NCBI RefSeq assembly: GCF_041949975.1
Contig: NZ_JBHFQG010000005.1
Coordinates: 1 to 64,000 of the forward strand
Direction: 5' to 3'
Source: Alteribacillus sp041949975
GTDB lineage: Bacteria > Bacillota > Bacilli > Bacillales > Marinococcaceae
DNA length: 64,000 nt
Under the pieces are notes generated by a model. The model ran no database searches. It was not told where the DNA came from and worked only from the letters and a program-made list of their open reading frames with translations. This document shows positions 16,456 through 24,923 of this stretch, piece after piece (the first letter of the stretch is position 1; every line of letters starts with the position of its first letter). A program made the translations under genes and the position numbers.

Positions 16456-17212
16456 AAGCTTATCAAAAACAAGACCGTTTTTTGCAGAATGTGAATTCGG
16501 CTTTGAAACTAGCAAGTGTATTAGTCATCATTGCATTTATGATTCCTGTGTTTGATCCATGGACACCGCTGCTTCTTTTTGGTATTACCACTGCTATGAT
16601 TATTGGGCTCGGCGGCATTTCGCTTCGGTTTTTACTACTTTTGCTTCTGCCATTTATGTTATTTGCTTTCAGCTTTGTTTGGATCCAAGTCGTTTTCCCG
16701 GAGGAACGCGGCGAGACCATTCTGTTTTCCATCGGAAGCATGCCAGTGGCTTTGGAAAATGTGCTTACCGGTGTTTCGCTTGGAATGCGCACGCTTGTGT
16801 TTGCCTCCTGGTCCCTGTTATTTGTTTTAACGACCGAACCAACTAATTTATTCTCAGTTTAATACAGCAATGCAAGCTGCCACCCCGCTTTGGCTATGGA
16901 ATGATGGCAGCTTACCGTTTTCTGCCTGCATTTCAGCAGGAATTGCAGCAGATTCGGACGGCTCATAAAATAAGAGGATTGGGAGAAGAGCGCAAGTGGG
17001 GAAATTTCAAACGTTATTTTATCCCGCTTATGGCGAGTACCATCCGAAAAGCAGAAAGAACAGCAATTGCCATGGAGTCTAAAGGATTTGACGGAAGCAG
17101 AGATCGGCAGTTTTACCGGCAAATTACCTGGAATCGAAGAGACGCCTGTTTTGCAGCGTTGTTTGTGTTCGTGCTTGCCGGCGTTTTTCTTGTTCGAGGA
17201 TCCATTAGTTAA
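16449..17212 (+). pseudogene. decayed ECF transmembrane subunit, YkoC-like
   Basis: EcfT-family membrane protein in two frames. The first 137 residues are open from the ATG at 16449 and hold four hydrophobic helices. The frame shifts at about 16858 (after EPTNLFSV), and the rest (LIQQCKLPPRFGYGMMAAYR, IRKAERTAIAMESKGFDGS, final helix) follows in another frame to 17212. The Ala-Arg-Gly-type coupling motif appears as ERTAIAMESKG. The start overlaps the end of the ykoD relic. One indel is all that separates this gene from an intact copy. Confidence 0.8.
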
Positions 17213-17580
17213 CAAATACTATCCGAATGGGGCGATTTACTTGCCGATTGTGCGATAATACTAACCAACTCAAGCCGATACTTTCCAAAATCTATCCAAA
17301 TCCAAACAAAGGGCCAGGCCCACTCCTCTCCCTCTGTCTCCTCCAAAAGTTATTCACCAGTTCCTGCATCTGATTCATTTAAGCTACCACCGGAATAAAC
17401 AACATATCCCCTCATTTTTAATTTAGTTCACCCTCTAACAGTTTTTTATATTTTAAAAATATTACAATTGTGTTACATTATGATAAACGAGGAATATTAA
17501 ATTAACGTTTAACATATTAATTTATAGTAAATATTAATAATAACTGAATTTTGTGTATATTTAAGAGGTTACATTAAAAT
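17213..17580. other. intergenic, no gene recognised
   Basis: About 370 bases of increasingly AT-rich sequence. No conserved protein fragment is visible; the last 150 bases probably hold the promoter of the small gene that follows. Confidence 0.4.
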
Positions 17581-17593
17581 GGAGGGGAGAAAT

Positions 17594-17785
17594 ATGTGGA
17601 AGAGTCTCTTGCTTTTTTTAAAACCTAAGCGGACATGGCATGACTACAATACGTTCGAACGTAAAATGTGGGTGCAGCTTTTTGATAGAAAAAGATTAGA
17701 GCTGCAAAAACATTTTGATGATACGATAGAATGCTGCCAGGCAGCTAAACGCTATGCTGACCGTCAAATGAGGGCATTTGGCTAG
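17594..17785 (+). CDS. small protein of unknown function
   Basis: A 63-aa basic protein beginning MWKSLLLFLKPKRTW. An ATG at 17579 exists, but it sits immediately before the Shine-Dalgarno GGAGGGG (17581-17587), so the start at 17594 is the better choice. It has an amphipathic or hydrophobic N-terminus, a helical acidic/basic middle and Cys-Cys near residue 46. It has its own terminator. No family recognised. Confidence 0.5.
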   Translation: MWKSLLLFLKPKRTWHDYNTFERKMWVQLFDRKRLELQKHFDDTIECCQAAKRYADRQMRAFG

Positions 17786-17822
17786 TTATTCTTTTTTCTA
17801 AACTTTAGTTTTACAATAAAAT

Positions 17823-17858
17823 AAAAAAACTCATCAAGCATAAACTTGATGAGCTTTT
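17823..17858 (+). terminator. terminator of the small gene
   Basis: CTCATCAAG and CTTGATGAG with a 6-base loop, followed by CTTTT; the A-run before it would let it act from the other side as well. Confidence 0.7.
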
Positions 17859-17889
17859 CCAGTGTTTTTTACAGCTTCACCCAATTATC

Positions 17890-18456
17890 TGTAGGGGTTC
17901 CTCACAAAAAGCTTGCAGCTAAGAAGTATACCGGCATGGTGATATAAAAAGTGTCTAATTTCTCTCCTCCAAACACGCACGAGTTTACTTGAGAAGCCGG
18001 TACTTCCACTTTCCTCCAAACGTTTTCCTGTCTCGGGGTTCCACCTGCTCACTTTCCAGCCTCTGAAATGCGCAATCCACGGCTTACCCTCTGTATCAAT
18101 TTCATTCCATCCGGACTGCCTTTATCTTCAAAAAAAGTAATAATAGTTCTAGAGATATCTCCGCTGTCGAGATCATAATCAAAGGCATTGACTTTTTTTG
18201 TTACGGTACCGATATAGTACATCGTTTTTCTGTTAAGGCTCCATGCTAAACCGTTGGATATATATACTTACTCCGTCCACTTTTGTTGTAATCTAAATCA
18301 AACGTTTGATTAATAGCTGTGTTCGGCTCATACCGGTTTATTTTTTTCCTAAAATATCGCCCCGGTACAGAACCCCTATTTTCTTCATCCCAGCTGGGTC
18401 CTTCTCCTAAGCTGGCTTTTGCATCGAGCACGAGTTCTGCTTGTTCTTTCTCTCCT
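17890..18456 (-). pseudogene. SMP-30/gluconolactonase-family relic
   Basis: Fragments on the minus strand read AELVLDAKASLGEGPSWDEE (18391-18447), then KKINRYEP...NQTFDLD, SNGLAWSLNRKTMYYIGTV (18200-18255), VNAFDYDLDSG, GSPDGM and VEVPASQVNSCVFGGEKLD (17945-18010). These are the hallmarks of SMP-30 lactonases in the right order, but with frameshifts, internal deletions and no start codon. It lies directly behind the 2-hydroxyacid dehydrogenase gene, so the two may once have formed a sugar-acid operon. Confidence 0.8.
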
Positions 18457-18457
18457 T

Positions 18458-19411
18458 TTACACAGAAATAACATGCTTCGGTGTTTTCCCCAGTACCCCG
18501 TCAACACACTGCTTCGCTGCATCTACGTACATCGCATGTCTTGTTTCATGGGTTGCTGTGCCAAGATGTGGGAGCGTTACAACTTGGTCCATTTGAAGAA
18601 GCGGATTGTCAGAGTCTACCGGTTCTTTTTCAAACACATCAAGGCCTGCTGCGTTTATCCACCCTTCTTGCAGTGCGCGTATTAAATCTTCTTCCACCAC
18701 GACCGGGCCGCGGCCTCCGTTTAAGAAAACCGCATCATGTTTCATTTTTTTAAATTCTTCAGCACCGATCATTCCACGGGTTTCATCCGTTAACGGTGTA
18801 AGAAGCATAACAATATCTGATACCTCCAGCAGTTCATCAAGCTCGGCGTAAATGGCACCCGTCTCTTGTTCTGCTTCGGGTTTTTTGCTTCGATTATGAT
18901 ACATAACATCCATATGAAAACCCAATGCCGCACGGCGGGCGACTTCTTGGCCAATTCGGCCCATCCCAATGATGCCAAGCTTTTTGTGATGCACATTGGT
19001 TCCAAAATAATCAGAGTTTAATGGTTTTTTCCAGTTTCCTTCCTTCACCAGCTTATCTAATTCCGGCATGCGCCGGCAAGTTGCAATCATAAGTCCAATC
19101 ATCGTGTCCGCCATAGTTTGAATAAGAACATCAGGAGTATGAGTTGCAGTTACTCCTCTACGTGTAATAGCTTTCATATCCAGGTTGTCATATCCAACCG
19201 AGACATTACTGACTACTTTTAAGTTCGGAGCATGATCAAGTAGGTGATCATCCACTTTCAGACCCGCTCCGTATAAGCCGTCTGCTTCCTGTAAGTATTC
19301 ATAAAACAATTCTTTTTGTTTTCTAGGCCTGGCTATTTTCACGTCACAATGTTCTTCCATTAAAGCCAAAACATCCTCCGGTGGTTCAACGTAAGACAAT
19401 ATCATTGGCAT
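18458..19411 (-). CDS. D-isomer-specific 2-hydroxyacid dehydrogenase (glyoxylate/2-ketogluconate reductase type)
   Basis: NAD(P)-dependent reductase of 2-oxoacids, 317 aa. Landmarks: substrate-binding VSVGYDNLD (about 72-80), the Rossmann loop GMGRIGQEVARRA (near 150), an NRS motif suggesting NADPH preference, the catalytic Arg in NGGRGPVV (near 233), Glu in FEKEP (near 262) and His in LPHLGTATHETR (near 281). It is a paralogue of the gene at 40986-41963. The SMP-30 relic downstream supports a sugar-acid role (glycerate or ketogluconate). Start behind AAAGGAGG. Confidence 0.9.
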   Translation of the reverse strand: MPMILSYVEPPEDVLALMEEHCDVKIARPRKQKELFYEYLQEADGLYGAGLKVDDHLLDHAPNLKVVSNVSVGYDNLDMKAITRRGVTATHTPDVLIQTMADTMIGLMIATCRRMPELDKLVKEGNWKKPLNSDYFGTNVHHKKLGIIGMGRIGQEVARRAALGFHMDVMYHNRSKKPEAEQETGAIYAELDELLEVSDIVMLLTPLTDETRGMIGAEEFKKMKHDAVFLNGGRGPVVVEEDLIRALQEGWINAAGLDVFEKEPVDSDNPLLQMDQVVTLPHLGTATHETRHAMYVDAAKQCVDGVLGKTPKHVISV

Positions 19412-19543
19412 GATGTAAAGCCTCCTTTGTTATCAGCAAAAAAATTAAAAATTATATGACAGAAACGTTCTATATGTTAGTTTCACCTTTCATTTCGCCT
19501 TAAACTCTCCTTTTTCCTGCTAACGAAAAAACTTCAATCACTT

Positions 19544-19568
19544 GTTTGAGTGCGTACACAACGGGAAT
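19544..19568 (+). promoter_or_regulatory. SigmaB-type promoter of csbD
   Basis: GTTTGA, 13 bases, GGGAAT closely matches the SigmaB consensus GTTTAA-N12-14-GGGTAT. It ends 35 bases before the csbD start, fitting a general-stress gene. Confidence 0.7.
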
Positions 19569-19602
19569 GAATGTATAAATCCTAAAGAAGAGGTGATCTT
19601 AG

Positions 19603-19836
19603 ATGGAAGCGAACGAAGGATGGAGCGATAAAGTAAAAGGAGCTGTAAACCGCGCTAAAGGGGAAACAAAAGATCAATTAGGCAACGCAGCAGACGATCC
19701 TAAGCTTCAAAGAGAAGGAAAAGTTGACAAAGTAAAAGGGAATATCCAGGAGAACATTGGAGATCAGAAAAAGAAGGATGAACAAAAGCGCAAGCGCCCT
19801 GATCAGCCTCGACAGGTAAATGTTCTTCAGTCATGA
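19603..19836 (+). CDS. CsbD-family stress protein with repeat-encoded tail
   Basis: A small hydrophilic stress protein of the CsbD family; the core has the typical DKVKGAVNRAKGETKD and DKVKGNIQE pattern (residues 8-50). The start follows AGAGGTGATC. Oddity: from about base 19780 the reading frame runs into a dispersed palindromic repeat, which encodes the last 18 residues (KRKRPDQPRQVNVLQS) and the stop. The same repeat sequence lies inside the IS110 relic at 424. The natural protein should end near residue 60. The tail is basic and probably unstructured; whether it matters is unknown. Confidence 0.85.
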   Translation: MEANEGWSDKVKGAVNRAKGETKDQLGNAADDPKLQREGKVDKVKGNIQENIGDQKKKDEQKRKRPDQPRQVNVLQS

Positions 19837-19908
19837 AAGGCGATCTTTGCCTTTCATGACTGGAGGTTATTAAACCCCGAGAGGCTGGGCGCTGAAGCTA
19901 GACGCGGA
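19780..19908. repeat. dispersed palindromic repeat, full copy
   Basis: The outer arms AGCGCCCTGATCAGCCTCG and CGAGAGGCTGGGCGCT pair imperfectly, and an inner perfect stem CAGTCATGAAAGGC / GCCTTTCATGACTG (about 19828-19862) makes a second hairpin. The first 56 bases are nearly identical to 424-478. The element overlaps the 3' end of csbD and could act as its terminator or mRNA stabiliser. Confidence 0.75.
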
Positions 19909-19974
19909 TCAAACAATATGAAGATAGTTATCCACAACTTGTAAAAACATAATTTCCTAAACAATAAAAAATAC

Positions 19975-20012
19975 AGGTCAGGCTCGCGAGAAAAATGTTT
20001 CTCCGGCCTGCC
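19975..20012 (-). terminator. terminator of the esterase gene
   Basis: Read on the minus strand, GGCAGGCCGGAGAAA and TTTCTCGCGAGCCTGACC form a long imperfect stem followed by a T-rich stretch, just after the esterase stop codon. Confidence 0.6.
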
Positions 20013-20020
20013 TGCTTTTG

Positions 20021-20773
20021 TTAAACCCTCGCAGAAGTGAGTCCATTAATAAACGCTATACTTTCCAGAGCTATTTTTTCTTTATCATTATCTAACGTTG
20101 CTACATGGTAACTTTCCTCCATCAGAATCAGCCGTTTGTCCTCCGATGAAAGGTTATCATAAATCAATTTACTGTTTTCAGGAGGCACTACATGATCTAC
20201 ATCAGAAACGAAAATCCTTGCAGGGACCTGAATCTTTGATAATTTCCCTCGAACTTCTTTCATTAATTGCTGAATATCCCCGAGAGATTTCACCGGTGTT
20301 TTTTCGTAGGTGAGCTCTTTGACTCCTTCTTTTTTAATGTCAGAGCCAATCGCATCTAAATATCTAGTCTCAGGAACCTTTTCCGGACTCATCTCAGGAA
20401 TTTCAATGGCAGCGTTAATCAAAATGATCCCTTTTGTATTCGGATACTGTTCTGCTAGATGTAAGGTCAGCGTTCCTCCCATCGACAGCCCTGCTATATA
20501 AATATCATCACAAGTTTCCTTTAGAAAACGATAGCCTTCTTCTACCGTTTCACACCATTCTTTATAGGTGGAGCGTTCCATATCCTCATAATGGGTGCCA
20601 TGGCCTTTCAGGCGCGGACCAAATACCGTAAATCCAGCCTGGTGAAAACTTTCTCCCAGAGGGCGCATGCTTTGCGTCGTTCCAGTAAAACCATGAATAA
20701 CTAACACTCCTGTTTTATCACCTTCAAAGTAGAAAGGCTCTGCTCCATCCATTACCGGGTATTTTTCTTTCAT
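20021..20773 (-). CDS. carboxylesterase (Est30-like alpha/beta hydrolase)
   Basis: A 250-aa alpha/beta hydrolase close to Geobacillus Est30 and Bacillus YvaK in length and motifs. The oxyanion region is VIHGFTGT (about 25-32), the nucleophile Ser is in GLSMGG (near residue 94), the Asp in VSDVDHVVP (near 193) and the His in ESYHVATLD (near 223). It would hydrolyse short- to medium-chain esters in the cytosol. In some operons this family accompanies secG-rnr, but here it stands alone. Confidence 0.88.
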   Translation of the reverse strand: MKEKYPVMDGAEPFYFEGDKTGVLVIHGFTGTTQSMRPLGESFHQAGFTVFGPRLKGHGTHYEDMERSTYKEWCETVEEGYRFLKETCDDIYIAGLSMGGTLTLHLAEQYPNTKGIILINAAIEIPEMSPEKVPETRYLDAIGSDIKKEGVKELTYEKTPVKSLGDIQQLMKEVRGKLSKIQVPARIFVSDVDHVVPPENSKLIYDNLSSEDKRLILMEESYHVATLDNDKEKIALESIAFINGLTSARV

Positions 20774-20871
20774 TTTCTCACCTTCCCCCCATAATCTCCC
20801 CTCTTTCCTTCTTTATTGATAAACGACATTCCTCTCATTTTTAACTTTTTTTGTAAAATAGATCTTTTTCC

Positions 20872-21570
20872 TTATTGTTTTACAAATGGAAAATAATGAA
20901 CTTCTTTGAAAGGGCAATAGTGAAAAATTGGCTCTGTTCCCGTATCCCGCCAGTGCATATCATGGACAAGACCATGCATTTCAATTTCTGCTTCAGCACG
21001 GCGAAGCTGCCATGGGTCATGGGAAATAGGTCCTTTGTACACCTTGATTCCTCTAGTCGTCCAAAGACAATAACGTTCGGTGAGCCAATGAGCTAAATCA
21101 TCAGAAGACGCTTGAAACGGTGAACCTTGAGGCCGGTAGCGAGCAAAAAAAGAACATGGCTGAAATCCTTTGCTGCTTCGGCGGCTCAAAAAGTGAATCC
21201 AGTCTCCACTCGATGATTTAGTCATGTGTGCACGCCTGTAGGGCAGCGACAGCATAAATCGCGCCACCCCTACTACTAAAGAATGGTTTGCATCCAAGCT
21301 TAAAAAATATACGCCCGGTTCACCTTTATATGTCACATAGGTTCTAACATTTAGTTCAGCAAAATTGGTGAATGGCAGTGGTGCCGTTGTTCCTCGCAGG
21401 TGAAAGTTAGTTCCATAAAAAGGAACGACACTGAGCCAAGCCTGTCCGTCAAATGTCTCTATTTCAAATGCAGCCGGAACATGCATTCGTAATTGGTGCA
21501 ATGGGACCGGCCAATGTACAAACAATAAATCACTCCATGTTTGCCGGGCAATCCATTTTTGCTCTCCCAT
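20872..21570 (-). CDS. YqjF/DUF2071-family protein
   Basis: A 232-aa protein of the DUF2071 family (acetoacetate-decarboxylase-like fold). Family features include FVHWPVPLHQLRMHVP at the N-terminus, AWLSVVPF, the FAELNVRTYV segment and GVYFLSLDAN. The function is unknown. The start is set at the ATG at 21570, because AGGAGG ends eight bases before it; the in-frame GTG nine bases earlier overlaps that site. Confidence 0.8.
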   Translation of the reverse strand: MGEQKWIARQTWSDLLFVHWPVPLHQLRMHVPAAFEIETFDGQAWLSVVPFYGTNFHLRGTTAPLPFTNFAELNVRTYVTYKGEPGVYFLSLDANHSLVVGVARFMLSLPYRRAHMTKSSSGDWIHFLSRRSSKGFQPCSFFARYRPQGSPFQASSDDLAHWLTERYCLWTTRGIKVYKGPISHDPWQLRRAEAEIEMHGLVHDMHWRDTGTEPIFHYCPFKEVHYFPFVKQ

Positions 21571-21636
21571 TTTCTCCACCTCCTGTGGTTATTTCTATTT
21601 CCCTCTCTTTTATTTTTTAGACAAAAAAGCCGGCCC

Positions 21637-23520
21637 TTATAGCGACCGACTATTTTTTTCAATTTCTTTGACTTTATCTTTAGAAATATGCCAGCCATGG
21701 TCCTCTATAATCGACCGGGCTATCATCGATCCAAATGTAAGCAGCACGCCTGCTCCAATAACAACGAATGGAGGAATAATCGGGGAATCAAAATTCAGCA
21801 AAATCATCCCAAATCCCCACCAAAACAACCCAAATGCTATGAGAAATGGCAAAATAGAAGGGTTTGGCATATGGATATCTACCACTGGTTCAGCTGGTTT
21901 CATGTAGCCTTCCCCGTGAACTTTTTCATAAAACCAGGGGTCAATGGAACGTACTTGAGGCACCTGGGCAAAGTTGTATTCTGGAACCGGAGAAGGAATA
22001 GACCACTCTAGTGTGCGCGCATCCCATGGATCTCCCACCTCTACTCGTTCTCCTTTAAATGCTGAATAAATAACGTTTATCACAAGCACCAGTATAGCTG
22101 CTGTCATTAAGAAGGTACCCATGGTAGAAATAAAATTATAGGTGTCAAACCCTTCACCTGCTCTGTACGTAAAATAACGGCGCGGCATTCCGATTAAACC
22201 AAGAATATGCTGAACAAAGAACGTCATATGAAAACCAACGTACATGAGCCAGAACATGAGCTTCCCCAATGTTTCATTCAATTTATGACCAAACATTAAT
22301 GGATACCAATAAAACAACCCAGCAAATATACCAAGAATGATACCGCCAATAAAAATGTAATGAAAGTGAGCAACAACAAAATACGTATCATGATAAAGAT
22401 GGTCTACAGGAGCCATGGCAACCATTACTCCGGTGACCCCGCCTAGTACAAACGTTGGGACAAAGGAAGATGCACACAGCATCGCTGTATTGAACGTAAT
22501 TTTGCCGCCCCACATCGTAAACAACCAGTTAAATACTTTTACACCGGTCGGTACGGCAATGGCAAAAGAAGCGATCGCGAAAACCGAGTTGGTGATAGGC
22601 CCGAGACCAACTGTGAACATATGGTGAGCCCATACCATAAATCTGAGAAATCCAATTAACAACGTAGCAAACACCATTGCCGTATAACCGAATAAACGCT
22701 TCCTGGAAAAAGCAGGGATCACTTCTGAAAGAATACCAAATGCTGGAAGTACGAGTATATACACCTCAGGATGGCCAAAAATCCAAAATATATGCTGCCA
22801 AAGGACAACACTGCCACCCTCCTCGACTTGGAAAAACTGCCCTCCGAAAAGGCGGTCAAGCATAAGCATTGCTAACCCTGCAGCAAGGGGAGTAAAAGCA
22901 AACACGATCAGCATAGAGACAACTAACGTCGTCCAGCAAAAAAGCGGCAAGCGCATCATTGTCATTCCCGGCGCCCGCATATTAACGATGGTAACAATGA
23001 AATTTATAGCCGAAATAAGGGTCCCAATCCCACTCACCTGTAAGCCGAGCGCATAAAAATCCATTCCTAAATTGCCATATTCCCTCGTTGATAACGGCGT
23101 GTAAGCAAACCATCCTGCATCCGGACCGCTTCCGAAAAACCAGCTGACACTTAAGAGCAAACCACCAAAAAAGAATATCCAAAACGCGAGAGCATTTACA
23201 AATGGAAAAGCTACATCCCTCGCACCAATTTGAAGGGGGACGACAAAGTTCATAAACGCAAACAACAATGGAGTAACCGCTAGAAACAGCATGACCGTTC
23301 CGTGCATCGTAAGAAGTTCATTATAAGTTTGACCAGTCAAAAGCGTATTTTCTGGATATATCAGCTGGACCCTCATTAAAAAGGCCATAAAACCAGCTTT
23401 TATGAAAAAAAAGGTCCCCGCAATTAAGTATAATATTGCAATTTTTTTATGGTCGACTGTGGTCAGCCAGTCCCAAAGCACACTTTTCTGCTTTTTATAT
23501 TCTACTTCTGTCTCTGCCAT
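21637..23520 (-). CDS. ctaD: cytochrome c oxidase subunit I (CtaD-like), orphan
   Basis: Membrane-bound catalytic subunit of an aa3-type haem-copper oxidase with 12 or more helices. Haem ligands are the His in LLTMHGTV (helix II) and both His of HFHYIF (helix X). The CuB site is the His-Tyr crosslink motif GHPEVYILVLP (helix VI) and the HH pair of WAHHMFTVGL. The start is placed at the ATG at 23520, behind GGGAGG; an upstream in-frame extension lacks a convincing site. Product 627 aa, close to Bacillus CtaD. The usual partners ctaC, ctaE and ctaF are not adjacent, so this is a stand-alone or second oxidase gene whose other subunits must come from elsewhere. Confidence 0.92.
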   Translation of the reverse strand: MAETEVEYKKQKSVLWDWLTTVDHKKIAILYLIAGTFFFIKAGFMAFLMRVQLIYPENTLLTGQTYNELLTMHGTVMLFLAVTPLLFAFMNFVVPLQIGARDVAFPFVNALAFWIFFFGGLLLSVSWFFGSGPDAGWFAYTPLSTREYGNLGMDFYALGLQVSGIGTLISAINFIVTIVNMRAPGMTMMRLPLFCWTTLVVSMLIVFAFTPLAAGLAMLMLDRLFGGQFFQVEEGGSVVLWQHIFWIFGHPEVYILVLPAFGILSEVIPAFSRKRLFGYTAMVFATLLIGFLRFMVWAHHMFTVGLGPITNSVFAIASFAIAVPTGVKVFNWLFTMWGGKITFNTAMLCASSFVPTFVLGGVTGVMVAMAPVDHLYHDTYFVVAHFHYIFIGGIILGIFAGLFYWYPLMFGHKLNETLGKLMFWLMYVGFHMTFFVQHILGLIGMPRRYFTYRAGEGFDTYNFISTMGTFLMTAAILVLVINVIYSAFKGERVEVGDPWDARTLEWSIPSPVPEYNFAQVPQVRSIDPWFYEKVHGEGYMKPAEPVVDIHMPNPSILPFLIAFGLFWWGFGMILLNFDSPIIPPFVVIGAGVLLTFGSMIARSIIEDHGWHISKDKVKEIEKNSRSL

Positions 23521-23770
23521 ATGTTCGTCATCCTCCCGGGCGGTGAAGTTTTCTGTTTTGTTAAACAGCACCGGCTTCATTATTTCCATTCGGAAAAAAG
23601 GATATACGGGAAATGACATTTTGTGGTGTTTTGGTTTGGTGTGTTTTTAACCATTTATCGGTACGTAAAATTTTATATACACCTATTTTTATGATTTATG
23701 ATAAACTTTTTACAGGATATGCACCACTTTTTCTTCCTTATGCATATACAGCTCCAGTAGCACTCCAGCA

Positions 23771-23910
23771 ACGGACACTGGTTCCTTTATTTCTTAAAAA
23801 ATCCATCTTTTTGGTGTTTTCGCGGACCTAGGTTCCGTTATTTATCTAAAATCCTAGTATTTTCGTTGATTTAGCAGCTAATAACGGAACCAGGGTCCGC
23901 CTTGCCCAGC
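23771..23910. repeat. dispersed 'GGTTCCG/CGGAACC' palindromic repeat (copy A)
   Basis: CGGACCTAGGTTCCGTTAT (23823-23841) and ATAACGGAACCAGGGTCCG (23881-23899) form an inverted repeat with about 40 bases between. A further half unit (CGGACACTGGTTCCTTTAT) precedes it. Related units occur at 48080-48262. The region between ctaD and 24216 otherwise contains no intact gene. Confidence 0.7.
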
Positions 23911-23949
23911 GTAACGGAAGGTACACCCTCTTGCTTCTTTATTATTTTA

Positions 23950-24170
23950 CCCATTATTCATGTGTTCATTTCAGTCTTCATCATCCAAATGATCTTCTAT
24001 TGTTTGTTCATCCATTTGATGCATCATATCTTCATGATCCATATGCTGCATCATCTCCATGTGAGCTCCGTGGTCTTCCTTTTGAAACATCAAAAACTTC
24101 CATTAAATTAAATCCCCACACGGCTGGAGCAAATAAAACATTCAAAGCACTTCCCACGACAGAGACTTAA
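23950..24170 (-). pseudogene. relic with His/Met-rich C-terminus
   Basis: On the minus strand, VVGSALNVLFAPAVWGFN (a membrane-helix-like segment) is followed in another frame by HGAHMEMMQHMDHEDMMHQM and an acidic end (stop near 23974). A one-base frameshift separates the two and no start is found. The His/Met pattern suggests metal (copper) binding, which would fit its place upstream of ctaD, but no family was recognised. Confidence 0.35.
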
Positions 24171-24177
24171 ATCATTA

Positions 24178-24214
24178 AAAAAGAGAGCGTTCCGTTTACG
24201 GCGCACCCTCTTCC
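24178..24214 (-). terminator. terminator of the STAS gene
   Basis: Read on the minus strand, AAGAGGGTGCGCC and GGAACGCTCTCTT form a stem followed by TTTTTT, immediately after the stop at 24216. Confidence 0.6.
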
Positions 24215-24215
24215 T

Positions 24216-24887
24216 TTATACGAATTTTTTTACTGCTGCCTGCAGGGATTGAATGAATTTTATTTCTACCTGAATGTCTAAAGCATGAAGGCGCTGTGCC
24301 TGTTTTGGATGAATACCGGTAACAACTACTTCTTTGCCCATGTATTGAAGGGATTTGAACAAATTTTTAAAGCCAGTTAGTCCTTTTCGATCGATGTGTC
24401 CCATTGCTGTGAAATCTATTAATATAATATACATTTCATCCAAATGAGCACTTTTTAAAATATGGTCTTTCATGACCGTCATCTTGTTTTCATCGATATC
24501 TCCGAATAAAGGAACCAGCGCCACTTCTTCTGTCATTTCAATAAAAGGGGCAGACAATCGGTTGTTTTCTGCCAACACCTCTTCTACTCTTTCTTTTTCT
24601 TTAAAGAATTCCATGTTGGTTTCCTGAAGCCTTGTTCGCAGCGAGTTTAAACGACTAGTTACTGTCATAATAGCCTGGTCTTTTTTGATGACAAGGACTT
24701 CACCGTGCAGCTCGCTGTTCCAGCCTGCGTAAAGATCTGCTAAAAGGACATCCCCGGTTTTTGTTACGATATTTATTTCAAGCGAAGTCTCCTCTACATC
24801 CGGGTGTATCATCTGTTCGACCTTGGCACGGCTTTGTTCCTCTATGATTTCCAACAAGGAAAACGGCTCACCAAATGTTTTTGCCAC
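24216..24887 (-). CDS. RsbR-like STAS-domain protein
   Basis: A 223-aa protein with an N-terminal segment resembling the second half of a PAS domain (about 1-75; LEINIVTKTGDVLLADLYA), a coiled-coil linker (about 85-110) and a C-terminal STAS domain (about 118-220; VALVPLFGDID, ILIDFTAMGHID, VVVTGIHPKQA). This is the layout of RsbR paralogues in stressosomes that control SigmaB. The position equivalent to the phosphorylated residue falls in GHIDRKGLTGF, where the usual Thr/Ser is not obvious. A ruined B12-binding gene lies just upstream on the same strand; the pair may once have been a sensor-output module. Confidence 0.78.
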   Translation of the reverse strand: MAKTFGEPFSLLEIIEEQSRAKVEQMIHPDVEETSLEINIVTKTGDVLLADLYAGWNSELHGEVLVIKKDQAIMTVTSRLNSLRTRLQETNMEFFKEKERVEEVLAENNRLSAPFIEMTEEVALVPLFGDIDENKMTVMKDHILKSAHLDEMYIILIDFTAMGHIDRKGLTGFKNLFKSLQYMGKEVVVTGIHPKQAQRLHALDIQVEIKFIQSLQAAVKKFV

Positions 24888-24923
24888 CTCTGAAGAATAC
24901 TCTAAAAATATATAGATTTTTAT

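Noticed and set aside
18292..18310. AATCAAACGTTTGATT palindrome as a regulatory site inside the SMP-30 relic
   Set aside because: It encodes the conserved NQTFDLD stretch of the former protein, so the match may be chance; mentioned only with the intergenic copy.
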